From NCBI GenBank assembly GCA_030540085.1, contig JAUNWY010000005.1, positions 52,911 to 116,910 on the forward strand: DNA of 64,000 nt, read 5' to 3'. Both the position numbers and the translations under genes were made by a program. The notes below the pieces were generated by a model. It worked only from the letters and a program-made list of their open reading frames with translations. It was not told the origin of the DNA and did not search any database. The DNA comes from Eggerthella sp. Lineage in GTDB: Bacteria; Actinomycetota; Coriobacteriia; Coriobacteriales; Eggerthellaceae. Positions 40,325 to 48,777 of this stretch are shown here, in pieces. Position 1 is the first letter of the stretch. Every line of letters begins with the position of its first letter.

Positions 40325-43117
40325 ATGGAAACCCCATCTTCTGTTGTGTCCACCCAGCTTCCATCTGCAGAATGCGCTTCTCGATGCGCGGGAAGTGCCG
40401 TTGATGGCCTTCCGTTGGCCGAAATCGATATCCCCGATAGCTTGCGGGGCGACCTGGCCCTGTTCCTTCGCCTGGAGCGAAAAGTGCTCGATGAGTACGA
40501 TCCTGAAATCCGCGGTCTGTTCGATAGGCTTTTGCAGAGCGTGATTGCTGCCAACGAGGGCGACCCGGGAAGCGCTGCGAGCGATGAACCTGTTGATGAA
40601 CAGGGGATTCCGCTCCCTTCAACTGAGGGAAATAAAGCATTTCGCGAAGCGGTTGATCTTCTTGACATGCTTCCCATTGAGCGCGCTCAGGTGGTGGTGC
40701 GAGCATTCACCTCGTTCTTTCATCTGGCTAATCTTTCCGAAGAAAACTATCGCGTTAAGACGCTGCGCGAACGCGGCCGTGAGCCCTTGCAGCAAATGGA
40801 AACCGACCCGACTAATGAGCTCACCGTTGCCTATCGTCAACTGGTAGATGAAATGGGCGTGGGTCGTGCCACTGAATTGTTGAACCGCTTGGAGTTCCAC
40901 CCGGTGTTTACGGCTCATCCTACCGAGGCGCGCCGCAAAGCGGTTGAAGGAAAAATCCGTCGCATAGCATTGCTGCTAGCCGAACGACCTTATATGGGCG
41001 GTTCTGATCTAGCGGAAAACGAGCGCCATCTGCTTCAGGAGATCGATGCATTGGTGCGCACTTCACCTATTTCGGTGAAGAAGCCTACTCCCGTAGAAGA
41101 AGCGGACACCATTATCGACGTGTTCGACAACACGCTCTTTACCACTATTCCTAAGATTTACCGTCGATTCGATGACTGGGTTCTTGGTGAAAAGGCCGGT
41201 CGCGTTAAGCCGGTTTGTCCGCCTTTTTTCCGCTTGGGAAGTTGGATCGGGTCCGATCGCGACGGCAACCCGAATGTAACTGCGAAGGTGAGCCGTCAGG
41301 TAGCTGCAAAGTTTTCCGCCCATATGGTTTCCGCTTTGGCGGAGGCGTGCCGCACGGTGGGGCGTAACTTGACTCTAGAATCGGGCTACACCTCGCCTTC
41401 AGCTGAGCTTTTGAATCTTTGGAACCACCAGGTTGAAATGAGCGAGGTGCTAACCGGCCGGGCAGAGGTCATCTCCGCTTCGGAGCCGCATCGTGCGGTA
41501 ATGCTCGTCATGGCGCCGCGTCTTGATGCCACGGTTACGCGTAATGCTGACACGATGTATCGTTGTGTTGAAGATTTCCTGGTTGACCTTCGGGTGGTGC
41601 AGCGTTCGCTTGTTGAGGCAGGCGCGGTGCGTGCGGCGTATGGTCCCGTGCAGACGCTTATGTGGCAGGCGGAGACGTTTGGTTTCCATATGGTGGAAAT
41701 GGAGTTCCGTCAGCATTCAGTCGTTCATGAGCGTGCGCTGGCTGATATTCGCGAAAACGGAATCCATGGAAACTTGCAGCCTATGACCCGTGAGGTTCTC
41801 GATACGTTCCGCGCCATCGGCTCTATCCAACGTCGTTATGGCAAGAAGATGGCTCATCGTTACATTATTTCGTTCACGAAAAGCGCTCAGCATGTTGCCG
41901 ATGTATACGAGCTGGCGCAGCTCGCTTTCGCTCATGCCGAAGATGTGCCGGATTTGGATGTTATTCCTTTGTTTGAGCAGCTGGAAGACTTGGAAGGTTG
42001 CGTCGAGGTCCTGGATAAGATGCTGGAGCTTCCTGCGGTGCAGCGCCGCCTGGCGCAAACCAATCGCAAGATGGAAGTGATGCTGGGGTATTCAGACTCG
42101 TCGAAAGACGCCGGTCCGACTACGGCGACGCTGGCATTGCATTCCGCTCAAGGGCGTATTGCCCAATGGGCGGAGCGCAATCGTATCGACCTCGTCATGA
42201 TGCATGGCCGTGGTGGCGCGGTTGGTCGTGGTGGTGGGCCCGCTAACCGTGCGGTCTTGGCGCAGCCGAAGGGTTCGGTGAACTGCTGCTTTAAGGTTAC
42301 CGAGCAAGGAGAGGTAATTTTTGCCCGCTACGGAAATCCTGTCCTTGCCCAGCGCCATGTGGAAAGCGTGGCGGCGGCAACGTTGTTAAGCTCGGCTCCT
42401 TCAATTGAGCATGCCAACACTCAGATGACCAGCGAATTCGCAAGCGTTGCTAAAGAACTGGATGAAGCGGCTCACAAGAGCTATCTCGATTTGTTGAATA
42501 CGGATGATTTCACCCCGTGGTTCGCTACGGTGACACCCCTTGCCGAGGTTGGCTTGCTTCCTATTGGCAGCCGTCCAGCCAAGCGCGGTCTTGGCGCTAA
42601 ATCCCTCGACGACTTACGTACCATTCCTTGGGTGTTCTCCTGGTCTCAAGCGCGCATCAATTTGGCTGCGTGGTATGGCTTCGGTACCGCCTGCGAAAAG
42701 CTGGACGACATCGAGCAGCTTCGTCGCGCCTATCGCGAGTGGCCTCTGTTTGCCACCTTTATCGACAACCTTGAGATGTCTATCGCTAAAACCGACCAGC
42801 GCATTGCGAAGATGTATTTGTGCTTAAGCGATAGGCGTGATCTTTCCGAAAAGGTATTCGATGAAATGCAGCTGACTCGCAAATGGGTTCTCTCTATTAC
42901 TGGCAGCGAATGGCCCTTGGCCCAACGACGGGTATTGGGGCGCGCTGTTCGTGTGCGCAATCCCTATATTGACGTTCTTTCGCTTGCTCAGGTTCGTGCC
43001 CTGCGCGCCATTCGCGTTCGTGGCGAGGAAATGGCCGCTAAGGAAAAGGCTGATTACCTCGCGCTGATTTTATCTACCGTTACAGGAGTTTCTGCCGGTT
43101 TGCAGAATACCGGGTAA
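40325..43117 (+). CDS. ppc: Phosphoenolpyruvate carboxylase
   Basis: A 930-residue bacterial-type PEP carboxylase, which forms oxaloacetate from PEP and bicarbonate. Catalytic signatures are intact: PVFTAHPTEARRKAVEGKIR near residue 200, GSWIGSDRDGNPNVTAKVS near 309, MLGYSDSSKDAG near 585, and the glycine loop GRGGAVGRGGGPANRAV near 627. It ends in QNTG, agreeing with the conserved C-terminal Gly. ATG 40325 follows AGAGGGACTTTG and is preferred to 40295. It is single-standing and anaplerotic. Confidence 0.96.
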   Translation: METPSSVVSTQLPSAECASRCAGSAVDGLPLAEIDIPDSLRGDLALFLRLERKVLDEYDPEIRGLFDRLLQSVIAANEGDPGSAASDEPVDEQGIPLPSTEGNKAFREAVDLLDMLPIERAQVVVRAFTSFFHLANLSEENYRVKTLRERGREPLQQMETDPTNELTVAYRQLVDEMGVGRATELLNRLEFHPVFTAHPTEARRKAVEGKIRRIALLLAERPYMGGSDLAENERHLLQEIDALVRTSPISVKKPTPVEEADTIIDVFDNTLFTTIPKIYRRFDDWVLGEKAGRVKPVCPPFFRLGSWIGSDRDGNPNVTAKVSRQVAAKFSAHMVSALAEACRTVGRNLTLESGYTSPSAELLNLWNHQVEMSEVLTGRAEVISASEPHRAVMLVMAPRLDATVTRNADTMYRCVEDFLVDLRVVQRSLVEAGAVRAAYGPVQTLMWQAETFGFHMVEMEFRQHSVVHERALADIRENGIHGNLQPMTREVLDTFRAIGSIQRRYGKKMAHRYIISFTKSAQHVADVYELAQLAFAHAEDVPDLDVIPLFEQLEDLEGCVEVLDKMLELPAVQRRLAQTNRKMEVMLGYSDSSKDAGPTTATLALHSAQGRIAQWAERNRIDLVMMHGRGGAVGRGGGPANRAVLAQPKGSVNCCFKVTEQGEVIFARYGNPVLAQRHVESVAAATLLSSAPSIEHANTQMTSEFASVAKELDEAAHKSYLDLLNTDDFTPWFATVTPLAEVGLLPIGSRPAKRGLGAKSLDDLRTIPWVFSWSQARINLAAWYGFGTACEKLDDIEQLRRAYREWPLFATFIDNLEMSIAKTDQRIAKMYLCLSDRRDLSEKVFDEMQLTRKWVLSITGSEWPLAQRRVLGRAVRVRNPYIDVLSLAQVRALRAIRVRGEEMAAKEKADYLALILSTVTGVSAGLQNTG

Positions 43118-43227
43118 AGATCAGTCGCTTTTTCGCGGTGAAACGTTGCGAGACATCTGGGCAGTACAAAGCAAGAAACTAGCGGTAAGTGCTTTTTTCT
43201 GTCTTGTAAGAAGATAAGGAGTGAGTT

Positions 43228-43566
43228 ATGCAGGTAGATTTCGATTCCATTCAACCTGAAACCTTTGAGCATTTTAAGGGCGGGGAAGGCTCTGTTACTA
43301 CTCAGGCGTACGTTGACGGAAACAATCGGATCATGAAGGCAACGGTGCATCCGCACTCTTCCATTGGCTGGCATCAGCATAGTGGCAATTCCGAGATCGT
43401 GTACGTCTTATCCGGTGTTGGCAAGGTGGTTGTAGAGGGCGGCGAAGAGCCCTTGGTCCCTGGTATGTGCCATTACTGTGCGGAGGGCCAGTTCCATTCT
43501 GTGGTGAACCCTAATGAAGAAGACCTAGTCGTGTTTGCCGTGGTTCCTCAGCACGGTTCTCTGTAG
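43228..43566 (+). CDS. Cupin-domain protein
   Basis: A 112-residue single cupin. Motif 1 is GWHQHSGNSEIVYVLSGVGK (His, His, Glu) and motif 2 is CHYCAEGQFHSVVNP (His), so all four metal ligands are present. Small stand-alone cupins bind a divalent metal and are enzymes or sensors of many kinds; nothing here fixes the role. AAGGAGTGAGTT precedes the ATG. It lies 110 bases after ppc and convergent with the Nudix gene. Confidence 0.88.
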   Translation: MQVDFDSIQPETFEHFKGGEGSVTTQAYVDGNNRIMKATVHPHSSIGWHQHSGNSEIVYVLSGVGKVVVEGGEEPLVPGMCHYCAEGQFHSVVNPNEEDLVVFAVVPQHGSL

Positions 43567-43575
43567 CAATTGGCG

Positions 43576-44127
43576 TTATTTGGAGCGCTCTATTAATTTG
43601 CGATACACGTGCTCCACCATCCAGGGTTCGGTTGACGCGGCAAGGGCTTCCTCGAATGTGAGCCAACGCACCCCAGAGTTTTCTTCGGGTGCTATGCGCA
43701 ATGCGTCTTCTTCGCTTGCCTCGAACAGGTAGGTTGCATTGAGGTGCAGGTGAGAGGGAACGTATGCCCCGCGTTTCCAGTGCCCATCAACGGTAAGCGT
43801 TTCGCAGGAAAGAAGGCCTGAGTGTGCCATTTTGGCGCTGCTCAGGCCTGTTTCTTCTTCGAGTTCTTTTGCGGCAACGAGCGATAGGTCATACATGCCA
43901 TCAGCATGGCCCCCAATCCATGACCACGATTGATAGATGTTGTGATATATCATCAACGTTTTTGTGCGGAGGGGGTTTACGACCCAGGCTGATGCGGTAA
44001 AGTGTGCCGGCCAGGCACGGTTGTAGGCCTCTTCGCGATGAGCGGCTTCGAGCAGCAGTGCGTAGTCGGCCGCTTCCTCATCGTTTTTGGGCGTAAATGA
44101 TTTTAGATCTTCAATCAAGGTAGCCAT
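43576..44127 (-). CDS. Nudix hydrolase
   Basis: A 183-residue Nudix protein. The box reads GGHADGMYDLSLVAAKELEE then ETGL near residue 90. The catalytic EExxEE part is kept (KELEEETG), while the upstream GxxxxxE Glu is Tyr, as in a known subgroup with YQSWSWIGGHADG. Such enzymes cleave nucleoside diphosphate derivatives; the substrate is unknown. ATG 44127 is chosen for GAAGGAA 8 bases upstream; a start at 44142 would add five residues. Confidence 0.88.
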   Translation of the reverse strand: MATLIEDLKSFTPKNDEEAADYALLLEAAHREEAYNRAWPAHFTASAWVVNPLRTKTLMIYHNIYQSWSWIGGHADGMYDLSLVAAKELEEETGLSSAKMAHSGLLSCETLTVDGHWKRGAYVPSHLHLNATYLFEASEEDALRIAPEENSGVRWLTFEEALAASTEPWMVEHVYRKLIERSK

Positions 44128-44401
44128 AATGGGTTCCTTCACGGGTGTTGGATTTGGAGTACGATTCTATTATCGCCTCTACTGCCGCTGTTTTTACGGA
44201 GCCTCGATCTTGAATTGTATATTGCGGGGCTCATTCAGCTGCGATTGGCCTTAATCGTTGTTTGGGCATTTGAGAAAGTTCAGATAGGTGTCACCTTTTG
44301 TTGATGCGTAAAGAAGGGGGCAATAGCGTGAATAGTCTGCAAAGTGCTTTCCGCTGAATACGATTCGGCGGATTAGGCGATCGGTAGGTTCAGTCAAAAA
44401 G
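44128..44401. other. Intergenic stretch before tRNA-Gly
   Basis: No gene or clear element is seen between the Nudix gene and the tRNA-Gly promoter block. It should contain the Nudix promoter. Confidence 0.5.
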
Positions 44402-44535
44402 TTTTTCAAAAAAGGGGTTGCGCGAAAAACTGGTTTCCGTATAATACTTTCTTGCGCGCGGACGTGGCTCAGCTGGTAGAGCACAACCTTGCCAAGGTTG
44501 GGGTCGCGGGTTCGAACCCCGTCGTCCGCTCCATT
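44402..44535 (+). repeat. 134-base direct repeat, copy 1 (promoter plus tRNA-Gly)
   Basis: The block is identical to 47839-47972. It includes the promoter (TTGCGC at 44418, 16-base spacer, TATAAT at 44440) and the whole tRNA-Gly. Similarity stops at the T tract on the left and two bases after CCA on the right. Confidence 0.95.
44458..44533 (+). tRNA. tRNA-Gly (GCC), copy 1
   Basis: Acceptor GCGGACG pairs with CGTCCGC; the anticodon stem CAACC/GGTTG holds a loop with GCC; the T loop is GGTTCGAACC; CCA is encoded. It is followed by tRNA-Cys 48 bases later. Confidence 0.97.
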
Positions 44536-44581
44536 TGATTTCTCAAGCCGATTCGATTCTTTACGGTCGGCTTTTTTAATC

Positions 44582-44655
44582 GGCGACGTGGCCAAGTGGT
44601 AAGGCAGAGGCCTGCAAAGCCTTTACCCCCGGTTCGAATCCGGGCGTCGCCTCCA
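44582..44655 (+). tRNA. tRNA-Cys (GCA)
   Basis: Acceptor GGCGACG pairs with CGTCGCC, the anticodon loop CTGCAAA carries GCA, the T loop is GGTTCGAATCC, and CCA is encoded. It shares the transcript of tRNA-Gly copy 1 and is followed by a terminator. Confidence 0.97.
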
Positions 44656-44669
44656 TACGCACTCAAAAA

Positions 44670-44697
44670 GGATTGCACACTGTGCAATCCTTTTTTT
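44670..44697 (+). terminator. Terminator of the tRNA-Gly/tRNA-Cys unit
   Basis: GGATTGCACA at 44670-44679 pairs with TGTGCAATCC at 44681-44690, followed by seven T. Confidence 0.93.
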
Positions 44698-44891
44698 GTT
44701 TCCCGTGGGGCGTGTTAACGCTATGGGCAGGTTATAAAAAAGTGCTTCCATTTTTGCAAGCTCGGTAGACAGGGTGGCGACGAGCCCTCGTTTCGACCGA
44801 CCTGCTTTATGGGGAGTTGCGCTCGAATTATTTGCTCGACATAAATGGCGTGCTGTCATCGCATCACTTGATACAGTGCGTTTCGGGCATA

Positions 44892-44918
44892 AAAGAAGCC
44901 GCACGTGGCGGCTTCTTT
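44892..44918 (-). terminator. Terminator of the dicarboxylate symporter gene
   Basis: AAAGAAGCCGC at 44892-44902 pairs with GCGGCTTCTTT at 44908-44918. Read leftwards it ends in a T run, 23 bases past the symporter stop. Confidence 0.85.
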
Positions 44919-44940
44919 GGTGGGTTGTGTCCTTGACTGC

Positions 44941-46263
44941 TTACGCTGCTGCTTTGGCGGCTTGGCGGGTTTCCTTGCGGTTCTCCAGGGCGTTGACGCA
45001 TACAGCGGCGGACTGGTCACCGGTGATGTTTACCACGGTACGCATCATGTCCAGAACGCGGTCTACGCCAGCTACGAGGGCGATGCCTTCAACGGGCAGG
45101 CCAACAGACTGGAGTACCATAGCGAGCATGATCATGCCGGAGCCGGGGACGCCGGCAGTACCGATGGACGAAAGCACGGCAGTGGCCACAATAACGCATT
45201 GCTGGCCAATGGTGAGGTCGATGCCGAATACCTGGGCAATAAAGATGGCGCAAACGCCTTGGTAAATAGCGGTGCCGTCCATGTTGATGGTAGCGCCAAG
45301 GGGCAGCACGAAGCTGGAAACTTCGCTGCGAACGCCCAGCTTTTTAGAGCATTCCATATTGATAGGCAGCGTGCCGACAGAAGATGCGGAAGCAAACGCA
45401 AATGCCATTGCACGCATCTGACCTTTGAAGAAGGTAAGCGGGCCCATTTTCGCAATGGTTTTAACAGCGCCGGAGTATACGACAACCATATGCAGAATCA
45501 TGGCCAGGTAAGCGATGAGAATAAGCTTCAGCAGCGGCAGCAAGATGTCGGGACCATTGGTAGCCACGACGGGGGTGATCAATCCGAATACGCCGAATGG
45601 AGCGATGGAGATGATCATGTGCATGATCTTGATGCAGACCTCGCTCATGCCGTTTACGAAGTCGGCAACGGGCTGAGCCTTTTTGCCTGCTGCGAGGATG
45701 CCGAAACCGAAGAAGAGGGCGATGACGATGATCTGCAGCATGCTTGCGTCAGACATGGGCTGGACAAAGTTGCTGGGGAAAATGTTCACGATGGTATCGA
45801 TGAACGAGGGGGCTTCTTTTGCCTCATAGCTCAGTTCATCGGTAGAAAGGGTGTAGCCTGCTCCAACGTTGAGGGCGTTGGCAATTACTAAGCCGATTAC
45901 GATAGCGCATGCGGTGGTGCACAGGTAGTAGGCGATGGTTTTACCGCCGATAGCACCTACTCGTTTAATATCGGAAAGGCTGATGACGCCAGCAACCATA
46001 GAAAAGATAACCAGCGGAACAACGATCATCTTAATAAGGTTCAAGAAGATGGTGCCAAGCGGTTTGATATACGTGGTTGCAATGTCGGGAGTGCCTTGCA
46101 GAGCCAAGCCAGCTACAACGCCCAATGCGAGTGCGATGAAGATCCAGGTGGTAAGCGAAAGGCGCTTAAACCAAGGCTTGTTCGCCTTTTCGGCCGCGGT
46201 TGCTTCCTGAGCCTCCTTGATATCGGCTTTTGCCTCTTTTTCGAAGTCGGTTAATTCGGACAT
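44941..46263 (-). CDS. Dicarboxylate/amino acid:cation symporter (DAACS family)
   Basis: A 440-residue membrane transporter of the GltP/DctA fold. Hallmarks are the Ser-rich hairpin ASASSVGTLPINMECSKKLG near residue 292, the TM7 motif GATINMDGTAIYQG near residue 321 that binds Na+ and substrate, and the second hairpin LSSIGTAGVPGSGMIMLAMV. It takes up glutamate, aspartate or C4-dicarboxylates with Na+ or H+. The first 40 residues are a charged cytoplasmic tail (EKEAKADIKEAQEATAAEK). GAAAGGTCATCC precedes the ATG. Confidence 0.95.
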   Translation of the reverse strand: MSELTDFEKEAKADIKEAQEATAAEKANKPWFKRLSLTTWIFIALALGVVAGLALQGTPDIATTYIKPLGTIFLNLIKMIVVPLVIFSMVAGVISLSDIKRVGAIGGKTIAYYLCTTACAIVIGLVIANALNVGAGYTLSTDELSYEAKEAPSFIDTIVNIFPSNFVQPMSDASMLQIIVIALFFGFGILAAGKKAQPVADFVNGMSEVCIKIMHMIISIAPFGVFGLITPVVATNGPDILLPLLKLILIAYLAMILHMVVVYSGAVKTIAKMGPLTFFKGQMRAMAFAFASASSVGTLPINMECSKKLGVRSEVSSFVLPLGATINMDGTAIYQGVCAIFIAQVFGIDLTIGQQCVIVATAVLSSIGTAGVPGSGMIMLAMVLQSVGLPVEGIALVAGVDRVLDMMRTVVNITGDQSAAVCVNALENRKETRQAAKAAA

Positions 46264-46373
46264 GGATGACCTTTCTTGCTCGATGTCCTTTTGCGATTAA
46301 GCGCCTGCTGGTATGTCGTAGACGGCAGACGCAGACGTAACGATATATTTTACTCCATGGTGAGGTGTAGGGC

Positions 46374-46449
46374 TTCGTGTGGCACACGAAAAACGCCATG
46401 GAACTAAAATGCGAGCCAGGCGGCACATAGGCTAGTCTGACTCGCATTT
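46374..46449. promoter_or_regulatory. Palindrome and leftward terminator downstream of the DUF1292-like gene
   Basis: TTCGTGTG-G-CACACGAA at 46374-46390 is a perfect palindrome of operator size upstream of the symporter. AAATGCGAG at 46407-46415 pairs with CTCGCATTT at 46441-46449; read leftwards it runs into TTTTAG and would end the 46497 gene. Confidence 0.45.
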
Positions 46450-46496
46450 GTTTCCGCATTCGCGAATGGAGGGTGGGGCAGTGGTTCAATTATTGG

Positions 46497-46808
46497 TTAT
46501 TGCCCGATTGCGCTATCGAGTGCGTCTTCCAGGAACTCCCATTCCTCTTTTGTCGTTATGGGAAGAAGCTCGGTTTCTCTTAGTGGCATAGCATTTGGAG
46601 CTTCGGCATTTATTCTGTACATAGAGGCGAATACCGTTAGAGAACCGTCATTACTGATGCTGTTATCGGTGTAGACCAGGTAATTCTTGGTACCGCAGCC
46701 GCTTTCCACGAGGAGAAGCGCTTCGCATTCTGCGACCTTGCCATCTTCCATGATTAAGGGAAAGCGATTTTCTTTCATTCGGATGGAGTGCATTGGTACT
46801 CCTGTCAA
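46497..46808 (-). CDS. DUF1292-like small protein
   Basis: A 103-residue acidic protein. It resembles DUF1292 in layout: PLIMEDGKVAECEALLLVES then NYLVYTDNSISNDGSLTVFA, and a C-terminal TKEEWEFLEDALDSAIG that fits the family ending where an E/W/E helix closes the domain. DUF1292 proteins are common in Firmicutes and have no known function. The ATG at 46808 or the Met at 46793 may be the start. It lies between the symporter gene and a small HTH gene on the same strand. Confidence 0.65.
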   Translation of the reverse strand: MTGVPMHSIRMKENRFPLIMEDGKVAECEALLLVESGCGTKNYLVYTDNSISNDGSLTVFASMYRINAEAPNAMPLRETELLPITTKEEWEFLEDALDSAIGQ

Positions 46809-46841
46809 TAAATGCCCGTTAAACAGGTATTTCGATGGATG

Positions 46842-47051
46842 CTAAAGATAGATTTCAAGAAGTGCTTTTTTTACGATCTTACGAGCGTCTTCGTTGAAAA
46901 CGTTGTGCAATACCCTGAGTTCATTCAGGGTGATAGTTCCCGGGTTGGCCTCTTTTTGGGCGAAGGCGCCGCGGGAGAGGAATAACGCTGAAGCACAGTC
47001 TTCCAAAGACAGCCCGGAGGCTTCGCGCGCTTGTTGAACCCAGTTTTTCAT
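46842..47051 (-). CDS. Small Xre-type helix-turn-helix protein
   Basis: A 69-residue protein consisting of one Cro/CI-type HTH: NWVQQAREASGLSLEDCASA then LFLSRGAFAQKEANPGTITL. ATG 47051 is preceded by GGAGG with 6-base spacing. It is divergent from an S24-type repressor gene at 47159, with 107 bases between, an arrangement recalling phage or plasmid immunity regions. It could be a Cro-like partner or an antitoxin; no toxin gene adjoins it except the unproven DUF1292-like gene. Confidence 0.75.
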   Translation of the reverse strand: MKNWVQQAREASGLSLEDCASALFLSRGAFAQKEANPGTITLNELRVLHNVFNEDARKIVKKALLEIYL

Positions 47052-47076
47052 TCTAATCCTCCGCACTTGATCATTA

Positions 47077-47111
47077 CCAGATTAACGGGTAAAAAACTGC
47101 TGTCAATCTGG
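47077..47111. promoter_or_regulatory. Candidate operator between the divergent HTH genes
   Basis: CCAGATT at 47077-47083 is repeated inverted as AATCTGG at 47105-47111, centred in the 107-base gap. Either HTH protein could bind it to control both promoters. Confidence 0.5.
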
Positions 47112-47158
47112 GAATACAACCTTATTTGATAGCATGATTCGCGTGGATGGGAGGACCG

Positions 47159-47827
47159 ATGGAGAACTATATTGGCGACAACATTCATGCAATTCGTGGC
47201 AACTTCGGGTTGTCGCAAGAGCAGCTTGCAGTGATAGCGGAAGTGAGCCAGACTTCCGTCTCCGCGTGGGAATGCGGGCAGACTATCCCGCGTTTTTCCA
47301 ATGCTGTGAAGATCGTTGAATCTTTGCCTGGCCTGACTATGGACGATGTGTATAGCCGAGTACTTGGGTACGCGCGCAGGGTATTGCAGCAGGCGCATCC
47401 GGAGTCTGGCTCTTCGTTCGGGTTTGTTCCCTTGTATGGATCCATTGCTGCAGGGGCCCCTATTGAAATGCTGCAGATCGAGGAAATCCACCCCGTGCCT
47501 AACACGCTTCTGCTTCGTTATCCGAAAGCTTTCTACTTGAGGGTTAAGGGTGAATCCATGAATAGAGTCCTTCCGAATGGTAGCTATGCGTTGGTGTGTC
47601 CCACTTCGGAAGTTCTGGATGGATCCGTGTATGCGGTAAGCGTTGGTTCATCGGATGCGACGGTGAAGCGGGTGCGAAAACTAAATAATGGAGTTGCCTT
47701 AGAACCTGATTCGAATGACCCCACCTATAAATCTCAGGTATTTGATTACGGGGATGGGGAGCGTGAAACCTTGTCCGTTATTGGCAGAGTGGTGTGGTTC
47801 TGCGTGCCTTACGACTATAAAATTTAG
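47159..47827 (+). CDS. HTH plus S24 peptidase-like repressor (LexA/CI type)
   Basis: A 222-residue protein with an N-terminal Xre HTH (NIHAIRGNFGLSQEQLAVIA, EVSQTSVSAWECGQTIPRF) and a C-terminal LexA/UmuD-type domain. The catalytic Ser is in YLRVKGESMNRVLPNGSYAL near residue 136, and the Lys in VYAVSVGSSDATVKRVRKL near residue 170. The cleavage-site region GSIAAGAPIEM near residue 98 is present. These repressors self-cleave on RecA activation and control prophage or SOS-type genes. The start follows GGGAGGACCG. No phage structural genes are nearby, so it may be a remnant or a domesticated regulator. Confidence 0.88.
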   Translation: MENYIGDNIHAIRGNFGLSQEQLAVIAEVSQTSVSAWECGQTIPRFSNAVKIVESLPGLTMDDVYSRVLGYARRVLQQAHPESGSSFGFVPLYGSIAAGAPIEMLQIEEIHPVPNTLLLRYPKAFYLRVKGESMNRVLPNGSYALVCPTSEVLDGSVYAVSVGSSDATVKRVRKLNNGVALEPDSNDPTYKSQVFDYGDGERETLSVIGRVVWFCVPYDYKI

Positions 47828-47838
47828 TCCGCTGAATT

Positions 47839-47972
47839 TTTTTCAAAAAAGGGGTTGCGCGAAAAACTGGTTTCCGTATAATACTTTCTTGCGCGCGGAC
47901 GTGGCTCAGCTGGTAGAGCACAACCTTGCCAAGGTTGGGGTCGCGGGTTCGAACCCCGTCGTCCGCTCCATT
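47839..47972 (+). repeat. 134-base direct repeat, copy 2 (promoter plus tRNA-Gly)
   Basis: Identical to 44402-44535 by eye. The shift between copies is 3437 bases. The promoter boxes are TTGCGC at 47855 and TATAAT at 47877. Confidence 0.95.
47895..47970 (+). tRNA. tRNA-Gly (GCC), copy 2
   Basis: The same sequence as the tRNA at 44458-44533, with encoded CCA. It has its own terminator at 47981-48010 and no tRNA-Cys partner. Confidence 0.97.
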
Positions 47973-47980
47973 GAAACATC

Positions 47981-48014
47981 GAAGCCCTTGCAGTTAGCTG
48001 CAAGGGCTTCTTTC
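47981..48014 (+). terminator. Terminator of tRNA-Gly copy 2
   Basis: GAAGCCCTTGCAG at 47981-47993 pairs with CTGCAAGGGCTTC at 47998-48010 around TTAG, followed by TTTC. Confidence 0.85.
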
Positions 48015-48061
48015 ATTTCAGGTACAATAGCGTTGTTTTTCAAGAGGGGAAGGGGACGCGC

Positions 48062-48616
48062 ATGGCGCATGAAGAGGAGAACAATCCAGAAGAAGGAAAT
48101 GCTGGATCGCAAAGTATTTCCGAGGGCGTAGCCGCCGCCCGTGCTGAAATTGCTCGAAGGGCAGAAATACGTTCTGGAGTGAAAAAGCCTGTGGCGAAGG
48201 AAAGCACAAATGGCATTCCAGGCGGGCAGACCTTGAAGATGTTTCTGCTGAAGCTGGTCTTCGGTTTGGTGCTGCTTGTATTGATCGGGTATTTCTTCCT
48301 GCAAGCGCTTGCAGGTACGATCAATGTTGGCATTAACTCTGCTAACGCGGACCTGAATGGCAAGGAAGTTTCGGTTGCTTTGTACAACGGCGATGTAGCC
48401 AACCTCTTAACCGATGGTGATCCTTCAAACGATCCCGAACCTGCAGAAGTTCATAAGTGTACCGTTGGGCAGCGAACCACTTTCAACCTTCATGATTTCG
48501 GCAGCCATACGCTTATGGCAACCTTGGCTAACGAAGATGACGGTCCTGCATCGTGCGATCCGTATGTAGTTACCGCATGGGGTTTGGACATGGGTACAAC
48601 GTTATACATGAATTAG
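48062..48616 (+). CDS. Single-pass membrane protein of unknown function
   Basis: A 184-residue protein I do not recognise. Residues 1-58 are charged and Glu/Ala-rich, residues 59-84 form one transmembrane segment (MFLLKLVFGLVLLVLIGYFF), and residues 85-184 are an exported domain rich in Asp and Asn with two Cys (EVHKCTVGQ; GPASCDPY) that could form a disulfide. The likely topology is N-in, C-out. The start follows AGGGGAAGGGGACGCGC. A terminator follows the stop. It may be a cell-envelope protein. Confidence 0.75.
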   Translation: MAHEEENNPEEGNAGSQSISEGVAAARAEIARRAEIRSGVKKPVAKESTNGIPGGQTLKMFLLKLVFGLVLLVLIGYFFLQALAGTINVGINSANADLNGKEVSVALYNGDVANLLTDGDPSNDPEPAEVHKCTVGQRTTFNLHDFGSHTLMATLANEDDGPASCDPYVVTAWGLDMGTTLYMN

Positions 48617-48624
48617 CACTTTAT

Positions 48625-48652
48625 GAAGGCGTCCTGGGCGCCTTCTTTTTTG
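48625..48652 (+). terminator. Terminator after the 48062 gene
   Basis: GAAGGCG at 48625-48631 pairs with CGCCTTC at 48639-48645 and runs into six T. Confidence 0.88.
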
Positions 48653-48777
48653 ACTCTAATGAGCTTTGTCTATCTTTAAGCTTATGTATCGATTGGATGG
48701 CATGACCCAACCGTGATGATTTTCTGTTGCGTCACAACGTTGAGCTTGAAGCCCATCTTCGTGATAAGATAGCAGCA

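Noticed and set aside
43576..44127. Degenerate Nudix box as sign of inactivity
   Set aside because: The missing first Glu is usual in the YQSW-GGHADG subgroup, and the EExxEE part is intact.
47159..47827. Prophage between the two tRNA-Gly genes
   Set aside because: There are only regulator-like genes and a transporter; no integrase, capsid, tail or lysis genes.
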